A program made the translations under genes and the position numbers. From Allobogoriella alba (lineage in GTDB: Bacteria > Actinomycetota > Actinomycetes > Actinomycetales > Actinomycetaceae): 64,000 nucleotides of DNA. The stretch is taken from positions 1,488,001 through 1,552,000 of the forward strand of contig NZ_JBHTCQ010000001.1 in the NCBI RefSeq assembly GCF_042665525.1, in the 5' to 3' direction. Shown here one piece after another: positions 15,929-23,817 of this stretch (its first letter is position 1; the number at the start of each line of letters is the position of its first letter). The notes beneath the pieces were generated by a model. That model did not search any database. It worked only from the letters and a program-made list of their open reading frames with translations, and had not been told where the DNA came from.

Positions 15929-16801
15929 GTGAGACGACGAGATCTCGGCATCGCAGCCGTCGGGGCGCTGGCCGTGGCGGTGAGCATCCCGCAGACGGCG
16001 ACGGGCGCGTCCACGACGGCGGCGCGCGTCCCGCGCGCCGGTGCGGCCGGCAGTACGGCCACCGTCGACATGGAGGCACTGCTGCGTGCCGCCCAGATCG
16101 ACCCGCAGCGAGCCGACCAGACCCCGACCGACGGGGCCCGGGCAGGCGTGCTGGCGGTCGAGCAGGCGCTCTGGGCGGAAGGGTTGCTGGCCACGGAGTA
16201 CGTCGACGGGCACTTCGGCAGCATGACCGTCACCGCGTACGCGGACTACCAGCGGTCCCTGGGGTTCAGTGGCATCGGCGCCAACGGCCTGCCCGGCGAG
16301 GCGTCGCTGACGAGCCTCGGTGAGGGGCGCTTCGACGTCACGAACGTCGTGGTCCCGGGCGCCCGCAGGTCACACTCCGGGATGCCGGTGAACACGCGCA
16401 CCCGGGCGATGCTCGCGGAGGCGGAGCGACGGCTCGGCCGTGCGCTGGTGCTCGACCAGGGCTCCTACAGCCCCGGCGAGGACCCGACCTCGGCGGGGAC
16501 GCACGACGGGGGCGGCGCGGTCGACATCAACGTCGACGACATGGACCGGGCCGTCCGCACCGCGACGGTGAGGGTGCTGCGTGAGCTGGGGTTCGCCGCG
16601 TGGCTGCGGGACCCCAGCCAGGACGACTGGCCCTACCACATCCACGCCGTCGCGATCAGTGACCCTGATCTGTCGCCACCTGCGCAGGGGCAGGTCGGCG
16701 ACTACTACCTCGGGCGAGACGGCCTGGCCGGCGACGACCCGGACGACGGCCCGAGGGTCCGACCTATCCGCACCTGGGAGGAGTACCGGCGCACACAGTG
16801 A
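15929..16801 (+). CDS. Secreted peptidoglycan-binding / M15-like peptidase
   Basis: A 290-residue exported protein. A signal peptide (residues 1-27, cleavage near ATGAS) precedes a peptidoglycan-binding-like helical region (about 45-130, GVLAVEQALWAEGLL and VDGHFGSMTVTAYADYQRSLG). A C-terminal D-Ala-D-Ala carboxypeptidase-like region follows, with the candidate zinc triad His192 and Asp199 (THDGGGAVDI) and His237/His239 (YHIH). It probably trims wall peptides outside the cell. The GTG start follows AAGGAG. It is the first of two adjacent secreted hydrolase genes, with no clear terminator between them. Confidence 0.75.
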   Translation: MRRRDLGIAAVGALAVAVSIPQTATGASTTAARVPRAGAAGSTATVDMEALLRAAQIDPQRADQTPTDGARAGVLAVEQALWAEGLLATEYVDGHFGSMTVTAYADYQRSLGFSGIGANGLPGEASLTSLGEGRFDVTNVVVPGARRSHSGMPVNTRTRAMLAEAERRLGRALVLDQGSYSPGEDPTSAGTHDGGGAVDINVDDMDRAVRTATVRVLRELGFAAWLRDPSQDDWPYHIHAVAISDPDLSPPAQGQVGDYYLGRDGLAGDDPDDGPRVRPIRTWEEYRRTQ

Positions 16802-16863
16802 CCCATCCGCGAGGACAAGGCGTCAATCGCACACAGTCGACCGAGTGAGACGAGGAGAATCCG

Positions 16864-17787
16864 ATGCACGAGACACAACCGACGAGGGACGCGAGGACGC
16901 GGCGGCTCGCCACCCCGGCAGCCGTGCTGGCCGCGCTGTTCGGCATGGTGCTGGCGGTGTTCGCGGCAGTGCCGGCGCAAGCCGCGGAGGCACGCAACGG
17001 CGTCTGCGAGCGGGGCGAGTTCTGCCTGTACTACAACAGCAACCAGCGGGGTTCGGTCTCGGACTTCAACACGTCCATCGATGACTACGGGGACTCCCAG
17101 CCCACCTGCTACGAGTTCCGCGGGCCCGGGAACGGCCGGGGCAACTGCGTGAAGAACGACTCGGCGTCCGCCTGGAACCGGATGAACAGGGACGTGACGG
17201 TCTTCTACAACAGCGGCTACGGCGGGCCCAGCCAGACCATCGAGTCCGGGAACCGGGAGCAGTTCGGCAGCGCGGTCTACAACGAGAACGCCTCGCACCG
17301 GATCGGTGGTGGCGGCGGCAACAACCCCGGCTCGCAGCCCATGTCCGAGGGGCTCTACGGCGACACCCGGGGTTACCTCACCACGGGCTTCGACGGCTAC
17401 GAGAACACCCCGGGGCGCCACGAGGGCATCGACTTCGCGCGCGGCTACGGCTCGGCCGTGCACGCGCTGGTCCAGGGCTGGGTCGTGCGGGTCGCCGAGG
17501 ACGAGGGCGGCGACGGCCTGGGCACCCTGGCGGTGTACAACGAACGTCAGGACACCACGATCGTCCTGCTGCACGCCGACGCGCTGAACTCGGTCGACGT
17601 CGGTGACTTCGTCGAGCGGGGTCAGCAGATCGCGACCGAGGCCGACCTCGGCGCGGGTGCGACGCACACCCACGTCGAGATGCGACCCGGTCGCCAGACG
17701 CACGCGGCCGACAGCACCGGCGACCCGGTGCTGGACAACCCGGACCCGACGTCCTTCTGGAACCGCAACGGCTACACCGAGGAGTGA
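16864..17787 (+). CDS. Secreted I36-like domain fused to M23 metallopeptidase
   Basis: A 307-residue exported protein. Signal peptide to about residue 40 (AQA). Residues 47-145 resemble peptidase inhibitor family I36 / beta-gamma-crystallin folds (CLYYNSNQRGSVSDF, WNRMNRDVTVFYNSGYGG) with four cysteines. After a glycine-rich linker (147-154) comes an M23/LytM domain with zinc ligands His186 and Asp190 (HEGID) and His268/His270 (HTHVEM), plus the supporting LLHAD motif at 237. M23 enzymes cut peptidoglycan crossbridges. A proteinase-inhibitor-like domain joined to a peptidase is an uncommon combination. A strong bidirectional terminator follows. Confidence 0.82.
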   Translation: MHETQPTRDARTRRLATPAAVLAALFGMVLAVFAAVPAQAAEARNGVCERGEFCLYYNSNQRGSVSDFNTSIDDYGDSQPTCYEFRGPGNGRGNCVKNDSASAWNRMNRDVTVFYNSGYGGPSQTIESGNREQFGSAVYNENASHRIGGGGGNNPGSQPMSEGLYGDTRGYLTTGFDGYENTPGRHEGIDFARGYGSAVHALVQGWVVRVAEDEGGDGLGTLAVYNERQDTTIVLLHADALNSVDVGDFVERGQQIATEADLGAGATHTHVEMRPGRQTHAADSTGDPVLDNPDPTSFWNRNGYTEE

Positions 17788-17802
17788 CCTGACCCCTCAG
17801 CA

Positions 17803-17836
17803 CCGGGCCCGGCACCTCACGCGGTGCCGGGCCCGG
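17803..17836. terminator. Bidirectional hairpin between convergent genes
   Basis: A perfect 14-pair stem (CCGGGCCCGGCACC at 17803-17816 with its complement at 17823-17836) closes a six-base loop. The loop holds the TGA stop of the minus-strand M81 gene (17817-17819). It lies 16 bases after the M23 gene, so it can end transcripts from both sides. No T-tract. Confidence 0.75.
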
Positions 17837-19337
17837 GCATGCCGGGCACGGGCTCGGGCCTGCGGGCGGCTGGGGCCTCGGCCACCCGCGTGGTCCGGGT
17901 GCGCACCGCGCAGGGCCGCGGCGCGTCGTCGTCGAACGGCACCATGGGCCGGCGGATCCGCCGGTGGCCGAGGCGTGGCAGGTCCTGGTCCACGCCGCCG
18001 GTGGTGAGGGCGATGACCGAGCCGCGCTGCACGGCGTAGAGGTCCGGCTCGAGGTAACCCATCTTCACCACGACGACGTCGTGCGTGCCCAGGGGGACGC
18101 CCGCCCGCTCGAACATGGCCGCACTGGCGTACTGGGTGCGGCGGGAGGTGACGACGACGTCCAGGCCACCGCTGCGCAGCACCGCCGTGGCCCCGCCCTC
18201 ACCGTCGTCGAGGACGTGGCGCACCTCGGCGTCGAGCTCGACCGGCCCGGGCGGCCGGGCGTCGATCCGGCCCCCGACGCGGAACGTGCCGTGGGCCCCG
18301 ACCCCGAGCTCGCGCGCCCGGGCCACCGTCGCCGGGTCCACGAGCGAGGCGATGAGCACCGAGCGCTCTGCGGACCGCACCGCCGGTGCGCGCAGGAACG
18401 CCGCCAACGCCGCGGTGGTGTCCCCGGTGCCGCCGGCGCCGGGGTTGTCCCCGGAGTCGGAGACGAAGAACGGTCCCTCGCCGGCGTCGAGCGCCTCGCC
18501 GACGGCGTCCTCGAGAGAGCGGGCGGGTGCGACGAAGGCGAAGTCGTGACGTGCCGCCCAGAGCCGCTCACCGAGCGCCAGCGCGGCGGTGCTGACCTCG
18601 GCCCCGTCCTCGCCGGTGACGACGACGGCGGCGGCGCACCGCGGCTCGTCGGCCCAGGGAAAGCCCATGTAGATCGCCGCGTCCCGCAGGCCCGCCCGTG
18701 CCTCCAGCTCCGCCAGCGACGCGTACAGCGAGGCGGCGGGCTCGGTGCGGGTCGAGGTCTTCTCACCCGGCAGCAGCACCGGCACGTGGACGAGGGCACG
18801 GTGGACCGGCCGCCCGGCGGCGAGCACCTCGAGCAGGTTCCGGGCCGCCCGCTCGCGGGTCTCCCACACATCGACGTGCGGCGCCGTCCGGTAGCAGGTG
18901 AGGAGGTCGCACGCGTCGAACAGCTGCTCCGAGACGTTGCCGTGCAGGTCCATCGCCGCGGAGAGGACGGCGTCCGGGCCGACGGCCTCCCGGACGGCGC
19001 GGGCCAGGTCGCCCTCGGCGTCGTCCAGGCCCTCGACGGACATGGCCCCGTGGAGGTCCAGCAGGACCCCGTCCACGGGACCGGATGCCAGGAGTCCGTC
19101 CAGAATCTCCCTCTTCCACGCGGCGTAGTCGCCGGCGACGACAGGTCCGCCGGGCAGCGCGCGGGCGTGCAGCAGCGGGAGCCACTCGGCGGCTTCGGCC
19201 AGCGGGGCGCCGGCCGTCAGGAAGGGGTACCGGTCCCGCAGGTCGGCGCCGCGCCGCACGGCGAAGTCGTCAGCGGAGGAGCGGTACGGCGTGAAGGTGC
19301 TCGACTCGATGTGGATTCCGCAGATGGCGACGCGCAT
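17817..19337 (-). CDS. M81-family (MlrC-like) metallopeptidase
   Basis: A 506-residue member of peptidase family M81, named after MlrC, which cuts linear microcystin peptides. The start MRVAICGIHIESSTFTP is the family hallmark. Further marks are LLDLHGAMSVEGLDDAEGDL around 92-112, AAMDLHGNVSE with metal-ligand His, and SDSGDNPGAGGTGDTTA near 310. It is predicted to be cytosolic. ATG 19337 is preferred because GGAAGG lies just upstream and the family pattern begins there; an in-frame start at 19415 would add 26 unrelated residues. It is divergent from the peptide-type ABC operon, sharing a control region with a candidate ROK site, so it may cleave imported peptides or glycopeptides. Confidence 0.88.
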   Translation of the reverse strand: MRVAICGIHIESSTFTPYRSSADDFAVRRGADLRDRYPFLTAGAPLAEAAEWLPLLHARALPGGPVVAGDYAAWKREILDGLLASGPVDGVLLDLHGAMSVEGLDDAEGDLARAVREAVGPDAVLSAAMDLHGNVSEQLFDACDLLTCYRTAPHVDVWETRERAARNLLEVLAAGRPVHRALVHVPVLLPGEKTSTRTEPAASLYASLAELEARAGLRDAAIYMGFPWADEPRCAAAVVVTGEDGAEVSTAALALGERLWAARHDFAFVAPARSLEDAVGEALDAGEGPFFVSDSGDNPGAGGTGDTTAALAAFLRAPAVRSAERSVLIASLVDPATVARARELGVGAHGTFRVGGRIDARPPGPVELDAEVRHVLDDGEGGATAVLRSGGLDVVVTSRRTQYASAAMFERAGVPLGTHDVVVVKMGYLEPDLYAVQRGSVIALTTGGVDQDLPRLGHRRIRRPMVPFDDDAPRPCAVRTRTTRVAEAPAARRPEPVPGMPGPGTA

Positions 19338-19430
19338 CAAGTGCCTTCCGTCGATGGACGGGACTGAGGGCCGCTCGTCGCCCTCGACGAGGGAGGCTGG
19401 GGCGGCTCGCGACACGTTGCGTCGCGAAAC

Positions 19431-19470
19431 TGTTCAGAATCTTGACAGAATGGTTGTCGTCCCGCAAGGT
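19431..19470 (+). promoter_or_regulatory. ABC operon promoter overlapping a ROK-type operator
   Basis: TGTTCA-gaatc-TTGACA (19431-19447) resembles the perfect TGTTCA-N5-TGAACA repeat before the GH20 gene, with the same left half and spacing. Its right half TTGACA (19442-19447) doubles as a -35 box; 17 bases later is CAAGGT (19465-19470), a weak -10. Bound repressor would block RNA polymerase directly. Transcription would run toward the permease genes at 19599. Confidence 0.6.
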
Positions 19471-19598
19471 TCGGTGTGACACGAGCACGACGACGCCGTC
19501 GACGGAACTATCTGGACCGGGATCGAGCACCTGGCTGCGCCCCGCGGCCCCGGTGACGCGCACCGCCGCGCACGGCACCACAGGAGGGGAGGCGCGAC

Positions 19599-20702
19599 GT
19601 GACACCCACCCCCGCGCCCCCTGCCGGGCGGACCGGCGAGCGGTCCGCACCCACCGAGCGGGAGGCGGCGGCCGCCCGCCGGCGCGGGCCGACGGCGAAG
19701 AACCTCGTCTTCCTCGGCAAGCGCCTGGTGACCTATCTCGTCATCGCGTTCCTCAGCATCGTGCTGAACTTCGTCTTCCCGCGACTCATGCCCAACGACC
19801 CGGCCGAGTCGATGATCCGGGACATCTTCGAGAAGACCGGGCAGCGGCCCAGCGCGTTCCAGATGGGGCAGATCCGACGGATGTACGGGGACCCCGACAC
19901 CCCGATGCTCGAGCAGTTCTGGAACTACCTCGTCCAGCTCGCGCAGCTCGACCTCGGCCGGTCGATCATGTACTACCCGCTCGAGGTCAAGGACCTCATC
20001 GTCAACGCGCTGCCGTGGACGCTCTGGCTCGCGCTCGTCTCCACCGTGGTGGGGTGGCTGATCGGCACCTACCTCGGCGCACGGCTCGGCTGGCGCCCCG
20101 GCGCGTGGTTCGACTCCCTCGTCACACCGCTGACGATGTTCTTCGCCTCGATCCCGCCGTTCTGGCTCGGCCTCGTCGCGGTCTGGCAGCTGTCCTACAA
20201 CCGCGGCTGGTTCCCCGCGCAGGGGGCGGTGGACCAGCGCGTGCAGCCCGCGAACGCGACGAACCCCGAGTGGGTGACGAGCGTCCTGCTGCACGCGGTG
20301 CTGCCGATGACGGTGCTCGTCGTCGTCGGGTTCACGCAGTGGATGTTCAGCATGCGCAACATGATGATCACCACGGTCAACGAGGACTACGTGCACCTCG
20401 CCCGCGCCAAGGGCCTCAAGCCCTCCGTGGTGCGCAACAAGTACGCGATGCGCAACGCGCTGCTGCCCAACGTCACGGGCCTCGCCCAGTCCATCGGCGG
20501 GGCGATCACGGCGGTGGTGCTGGCCGAGGCCGTCTTCATCTATCCGGGCGTCGGCGGCCTCGTCGGCGCGTCCACCGGAACCCGTGACTACCCGCTGCTC
20601 CAGGCGCTCATGCTGATCATCATCTTCCTGGGCCTGGCCTTCAACTTCCTCGCCGACTCGGTCTACGTCCTCCTCGACCCCCGCATCAGGGAGGAGGACT
20701 GA
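19599..20702 (+). CDS. Oligopeptide-type ABC transporter permease (DppB/OppB class)
   Basis: A 367-residue permease of the PepT class. After a cytosolic N-terminal tail comes the first membrane helix (residues about 42-65, LVTYLVIAFLSIVLNFVFPRLMPNDPAE) and five more. The coupling loop MITTVNEDYVHLARAKGLKPSVVRNKYAMRNALLPNV is the family EAA motif. It is longer than typical DppB because of the extended tail and a loop at 200-225. GAGGGGAGG precedes the GTG. First gene of a five-gene importer operon that continues into GH85, so its cargo may be glycan or glycopeptide rather than plain peptide. Confidence 0.9.
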   Translation: MTPTPAPPAGRTGERSAPTEREAAAARRRGPTAKNLVFLGKRLVTYLVIAFLSIVLNFVFPRLMPNDPAESMIRDIFEKTGQRPSAFQMGQIRRMYGDPDTPMLEQFWNYLVQLAQLDLGRSIMYYPLEVKDLIVNALPWTLWLALVSTVVGWLIGTYLGARLGWRPGAWFDSLVTPLTMFFASIPPFWLGLVAVWQLSYNRGWFPAQGAVDQRVQPANATNPEWVTSVLLHAVLPMTVLVVVGFTQWMFSMRNMMITTVNEDYVHLARAKGLKPSVVRNKYAMRNALLPNVTGLAQSIGGAITAVVLAEAVFIYPGVGGLVGASTGTRDYPLLQALMLIIIFLGLAFNFLADSVYVLLDPRIREED

Positions 20703-20703
20703 C

Positions 20704-21639
20704 GTGCTGCGCAGGTTCCTCGGCATCCGCAAGGTCCAGATCGGGCTGGCCATCATCGGCTTCTTCACGCTCGTCGCGCTGGTCGGGAAGCCGTTCGCGA
20801 CGTCCGTCCTCGGCCGCACGCCGGCCACCGTCTTCCTCGAGGCGATGGGGGCACCGCCGAGCGTCGCCCACCCGCTCGGCACCACCGTCAGCGGCCAGGA
20901 CGTGCTGACCTGGATGCTGCACGGCACCTACAACTCGATGTACGTCGGGTTCCTCTCCGCCGCCATCGCGACCGTCGTGGCGCTGGTCATCGGGACCATG
21001 GCGGGATTCCTCGGTCCGGCGGTGGACCGGGTGCTCAACGCGCTGATCCTCGTCTTCCAGAACATCCCGAGCTTCCCGGTCCTCATCATCATGGCGGCGT
21101 TCTGGCGTGCGATGCCGTTGTGGATGGTCGCCGTCCTCATCGGCCTGTTCGAGTGGACCGGCGGGGCCAGGCGGATCCGTGCCCAGACGCTGAGCCTGCG
21201 GGGCCGCGACTTCACCATGGCGCTGCGGACCGTCGGGGAGAGCCGGATGCGCATCGTGCTGGTCGAGGTCATGCCGCACCTGTTCGGCGTCGTCTCGCCG
21301 CTGTTCCTCACCGCGATCGCGGTCGGCGTGACCATGCAGGCGTCCATCGCGATGCTCGGCATCGGCAGCGCGGCCGACCCGAGCTGGGGACTGATCATCA
21401 ACTACGCCTTCCAGCAGAACGCGCTGTTCCGCGGCATGTGGTGGTGGTTCATCCCGCCCGGGCTGTGCCTGGCGCTCCTCGGCTTCGCCACCACCATGGT
21501 CAACTTCGGGCTCGACGAGGTCACCAACCCCACGCTCAGCTCCCGGCGCATCCGGCTGATGAAGAAGTTCATGAAGCGCGTGCGGGCCGGCCTGACCGGC
21601 AGCGCCGCCGAGACGCCCGCGAACCCGGCGAGGGCCTGA
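20704..21639 (+). CDS. Oligopeptide-type ABC transporter permease (DppC/OppC class)
   Basis: A 311-residue permease partnering the previous one. N-terminal helix VQIGLAIIGFFTLVALVGKPF, a periplasmic loop with HPLGTTVSGQDVLTWMLHG (the OppC-type GTDxxGRD motif in variant form) and the coupling motif RIRAQTLSLRGRDFTMALRTVGESRMRIVLVEVMPHL. The gene starts with GTG one base after the upstream stop, and its TGA overlaps the next ATG by one base (TGATG), so all subunits are coupled. The tail after the last helix (MKKFMKRVRAGLTGSA) is basic. Confidence 0.9.
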   Translation: MLRRFLGIRKVQIGLAIIGFFTLVALVGKPFATSVLGRTPATVFLEAMGAPPSVAHPLGTTVSGQDVLTWMLHGTYNSMYVGFLSAAIATVVALVIGTMAGFLGPAVDRVLNALILVFQNIPSFPVLIIMAAFWRAMPLWMVAVLIGLFEWTGGARRIRAQTLSLRGRDFTMALRTVGESRMRIVLVEVMPHLFGVVSPLFLTAIAVGVTMQASIAMLGIGSAADPSWGLIINYAFQQNALFRGMWWWFIPPGLCLALLGFATTMVNFGLDEVTNPTLSSRRIRLMKKFMKRVRAGLTGSAAETPANPARA

Positions 21640-22736
21640 TGCACGACGAGACCGTCGCGGCACGGACCGCCGACATCCTCCGGACCGAGCACCCCGCCGC
21701 CGAGACGACGGCGCAGATCGCCGCGCGGCTGGCGTCCGCGCCGCCGCTGCTGGTGGCCGAGCACCTCGACGTCACCTACGTCACCGAGGTGGGTGAGGTC
21801 CCCGCCGTCCGCGACGTCAACCTCACCCTGCACCGCGGCGAGATCCTCGGCATCGCGGGGGAGTCGGCGTCGGGGAAGTCGACGCTGCTCAACGCTCTCG
21901 CCCGCCTGCAGCGCCCGCCCGCCGTCACCAGCGGCGGGACCCTCACCTTCCACCGGTCCGACGGCGAGGAGCTCGTGCTCAGCGCGATGACCGAGGAACA
22001 GCTGCGGCGGTACCGCTGGACCTCCCTCTCCGTGGTGATGCAGTCCGCGATGGCGAGCCTCAACCCGGTGATCAGGCTCGGCTCCCAGTTCACCGACGTC
22101 ATCCGCGAGCACGACCCCGAGGTCACCGAGCGCCAGGCGACCGAAAGGGCCGCGGAGCTGCTGGAGATGGTCGGCATCCAGCGGGACCGGCTGCGGGCCT
22201 ACCCGCACCAGCTCTCCGGCGGCATGCAGCAGCGTGCGCTCATCGCGCTCAGCCTCGCCTGCGACCCGGACGTGGTCTTCATGGACGAGCCGACCACGGC
22301 GGTCGACGTGGTCATGCAGCGGCAGATCCTCAGCCAGATCCTGCAGCTGCAGGCCCGCCTCGGGTTCGCCATCGTCTTCGTCACGCACGACCTGTCACTC
22401 CTGCTGGAGATCTCCGACCGCATCGCCATCATGTACGCCGGCCGGTTCGTCGAGCTCGGCATGCCCGAGCAGATCTACGGCTCTGCGCTGCACCCCTACA
22501 CCCGTGGCCTGCGTGGCGCCTTCCCGCCGCTGTCCGAGCCCGTCCGGCGCCTCGCGGGCATCCCGGGGACGCCGCCGGACCTCCTCGACCTGCCCGCGGG
22601 CTGCTCCTTCGCGCCGCGCTGCCCGCTGGCGAGCGAGGTCTGCCGCACCACGCGACCCGAGCTGCGCGAGATCGGCGGCGGCCAGGCCGCCTGCCACCAC
22701 GCCGGCACCACCGAGGAGGTGACCGCCCGTGCCTGA
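21639..22736 (+). CDS. Oligopeptide-type ABC transporter ATP-binding protein (DppD/OppD class)
   Basis: A 365-residue ATPase. Walker A GESASGKST, Q-loop VVMQSAMASLNP, signature LSGGMQQRALIALSL, Walker B VVFMDEPTTAVDV and switch HDL are present. The C-terminal oligopeptide-transporter extension contains CSFAPRCPLASEVC with four cysteines that usually bind an iron-sulfur cluster or zinc in this class. The ATG overlaps the upstream stop and the 3' end overlaps the next ATPase by eight bases. It forms the ATPase heterodimer with that protein. Confidence 0.92.
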   Translation: MHDETVAARTADILRTEHPAAETTAQIAARLASAPPLLVAEHLDVTYVTEVGEVPAVRDVNLTLHRGEILGIAGESASGKSTLLNALARLQRPPAVTSGGTLTFHRSDGEELVLSAMTEEQLRRYRWTSLSVVMQSAMASLNPVIRLGSQFTDVIREHDPEVTERQATERAAELLEMVGIQRDRLRAYPHQLSGGMQQRALIALSLACDPDVVFMDEPTTAVDVVMQRQILSQILQLQARLGFAIVFVTHDLSLLLEISDRIAIMYAGRFVELGMPEQIYGSALHPYTRGLRGAFPPLSEPVRRLAGIPGTPPDLLDLPAGCSFAPRCPLASEVCRTTRPELREIGGGQAACHHAGTTEEVTARA

Positions 22737-23817
22737 GACGACGGCGGAGCGCGAGGTGGTCCTGCAGACCCGGTCGCTCGAGGTCCACTTCGACGGCCAG
22801 AACCACGCCGGGAAGAAGGTGCGCATCCGCGCCGTGGACGGCGTCGACTTCACCCTGCACCGCGGCGAGATCGTCGCCCTGGTGGGGGAGAGCGGCTGCG
22901 GGAAGACCACCATGGCGCGGGTCTTCTCCCTCATCCACGCCCCGACGGCAGGGGCGGTCACCGTGGCGGGCCGGCCGCTGAAAGTCGCGGCCCGGAACGA
23001 GCGCCGCTACTACCGGCAGGTCCAGCTCATCTACCAGGACCCGTTCGCGTCGATGAACTCGCTGAAGAAGATCCGGCACATCGTCGGCCGGGTGGTGAGC
23101 ATCCACCACCGGATTCGCGGGCGGCGCGCGGTGCGGGAGCGCGTCGAGGAGCTGCTGGCCCGGGTCAATCTCACCCCGGCCGCCACCTTCGTGGACCGGC
23201 ACCCGACCGACCTCTCCGGCGGGCAGCGGCAGCGCGTCGCGATCGCGCGGGCCCTCGCCGTCGAACCGGACGTCATCCTCGCCGACGAGCCGACCTCGAT
23301 GCTCGACGCCTCGATCCGGCTCGAGGTCCTCAACCTGCTCGCGGACCTGCGGCAGCGGGACGGCCTGTCCGTCCTGTACATCACCCACGACATCGCCAGC
23401 GCGCGCTACCTCAGCGACCGGATCGACGTGATGTACGGCGGCCGGATCATCGAGAGCGGACCCACCGAGCAGGTGGTCACCGACCCCGTGCACCCCTACA
23501 CCCAGCTCCTCATCGACTCCGCGCCGGACCCTGCCCACTTCAAGGGCTCCGGCCACAGCGCCGTCCAGTCGTCCTCGACGAACGCGCCCGTGGACAACTC
23601 GGTGGAGGTGGTCGGCTGCCGGTTCGCCAACCGGTGCCCGGCGGCCCAGGAGCGATGCACCAGCGGACCGATCCCCGAGTTCCGCCTGCCCGGCGGCCGG
23701 CGTGTGTCCTGCGTTCTCGCGGAGGACCGCGAGCAGGTCACCTCCGACGACGGCACGCCACCCCCACGAGACGTCCCCGGCAACGACGCGGACACGGCAA
23801 AGGAAGAGACCCCATGA
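22729..23817 (+). CDS. Oligopeptide-type ABC transporter ATP-binding protein (DppF/OppF class)
   Basis: A 362-residue ATPase. Walker A GESGCGKTT, Q-loop LIYQDPFASMNSLKK, signature LSGGQRQRVAIARALA, Walker B VILADEPTSMLD and the C-terminal Cys-rich VGCRFANRCPAAQERC extension are intact. The end is longer than usual, with a charged tail (PPPRDVPGNDADTAKEETP) that probably carries the translated ribosome site of the next gene. The start GTG lies inside the preceding gene and the stop overlaps the lipoprotein ATG (ATGA). Confidence 0.92.
   Translation: MPETTAEREVVLQTRSLEVHFDGQNHAGKKVRIRAVDGVDFTLHRGEIVALVGESGCGKTTMARVFSLIHAPTAGAVTVAGRPLKVAARNERRYYRQVQLIYQDPFASMNSLKKIRHIVGRVVSIHHRIRGRRAVRERVEELLARVNLTPAATFVDRHPTDLSGGQRQRVAIARALAVEPDVILADEPTSMLDASIRLEVLNLLADLRQRDGLSVLYITHDIASARYLSDRIDVMYGGRIIESGPTEQVVTDPVHPYTQLLIDSAPDPAHFKGSGHSAVQSSSTNAPVDNSVEVVGCRFANRCPAAQERCTSGPIPEFRLPGGRRVSCVLAEDREQVTSDDGTPPPRDVPGNDADTAKEETP

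Noticed and set aside
18065..18871. Second minus-strand gene inside the M81 region
   Set aside because: It is another frame of the M81 gene; the M81 frame contains the family motifs and a good ribosome site.
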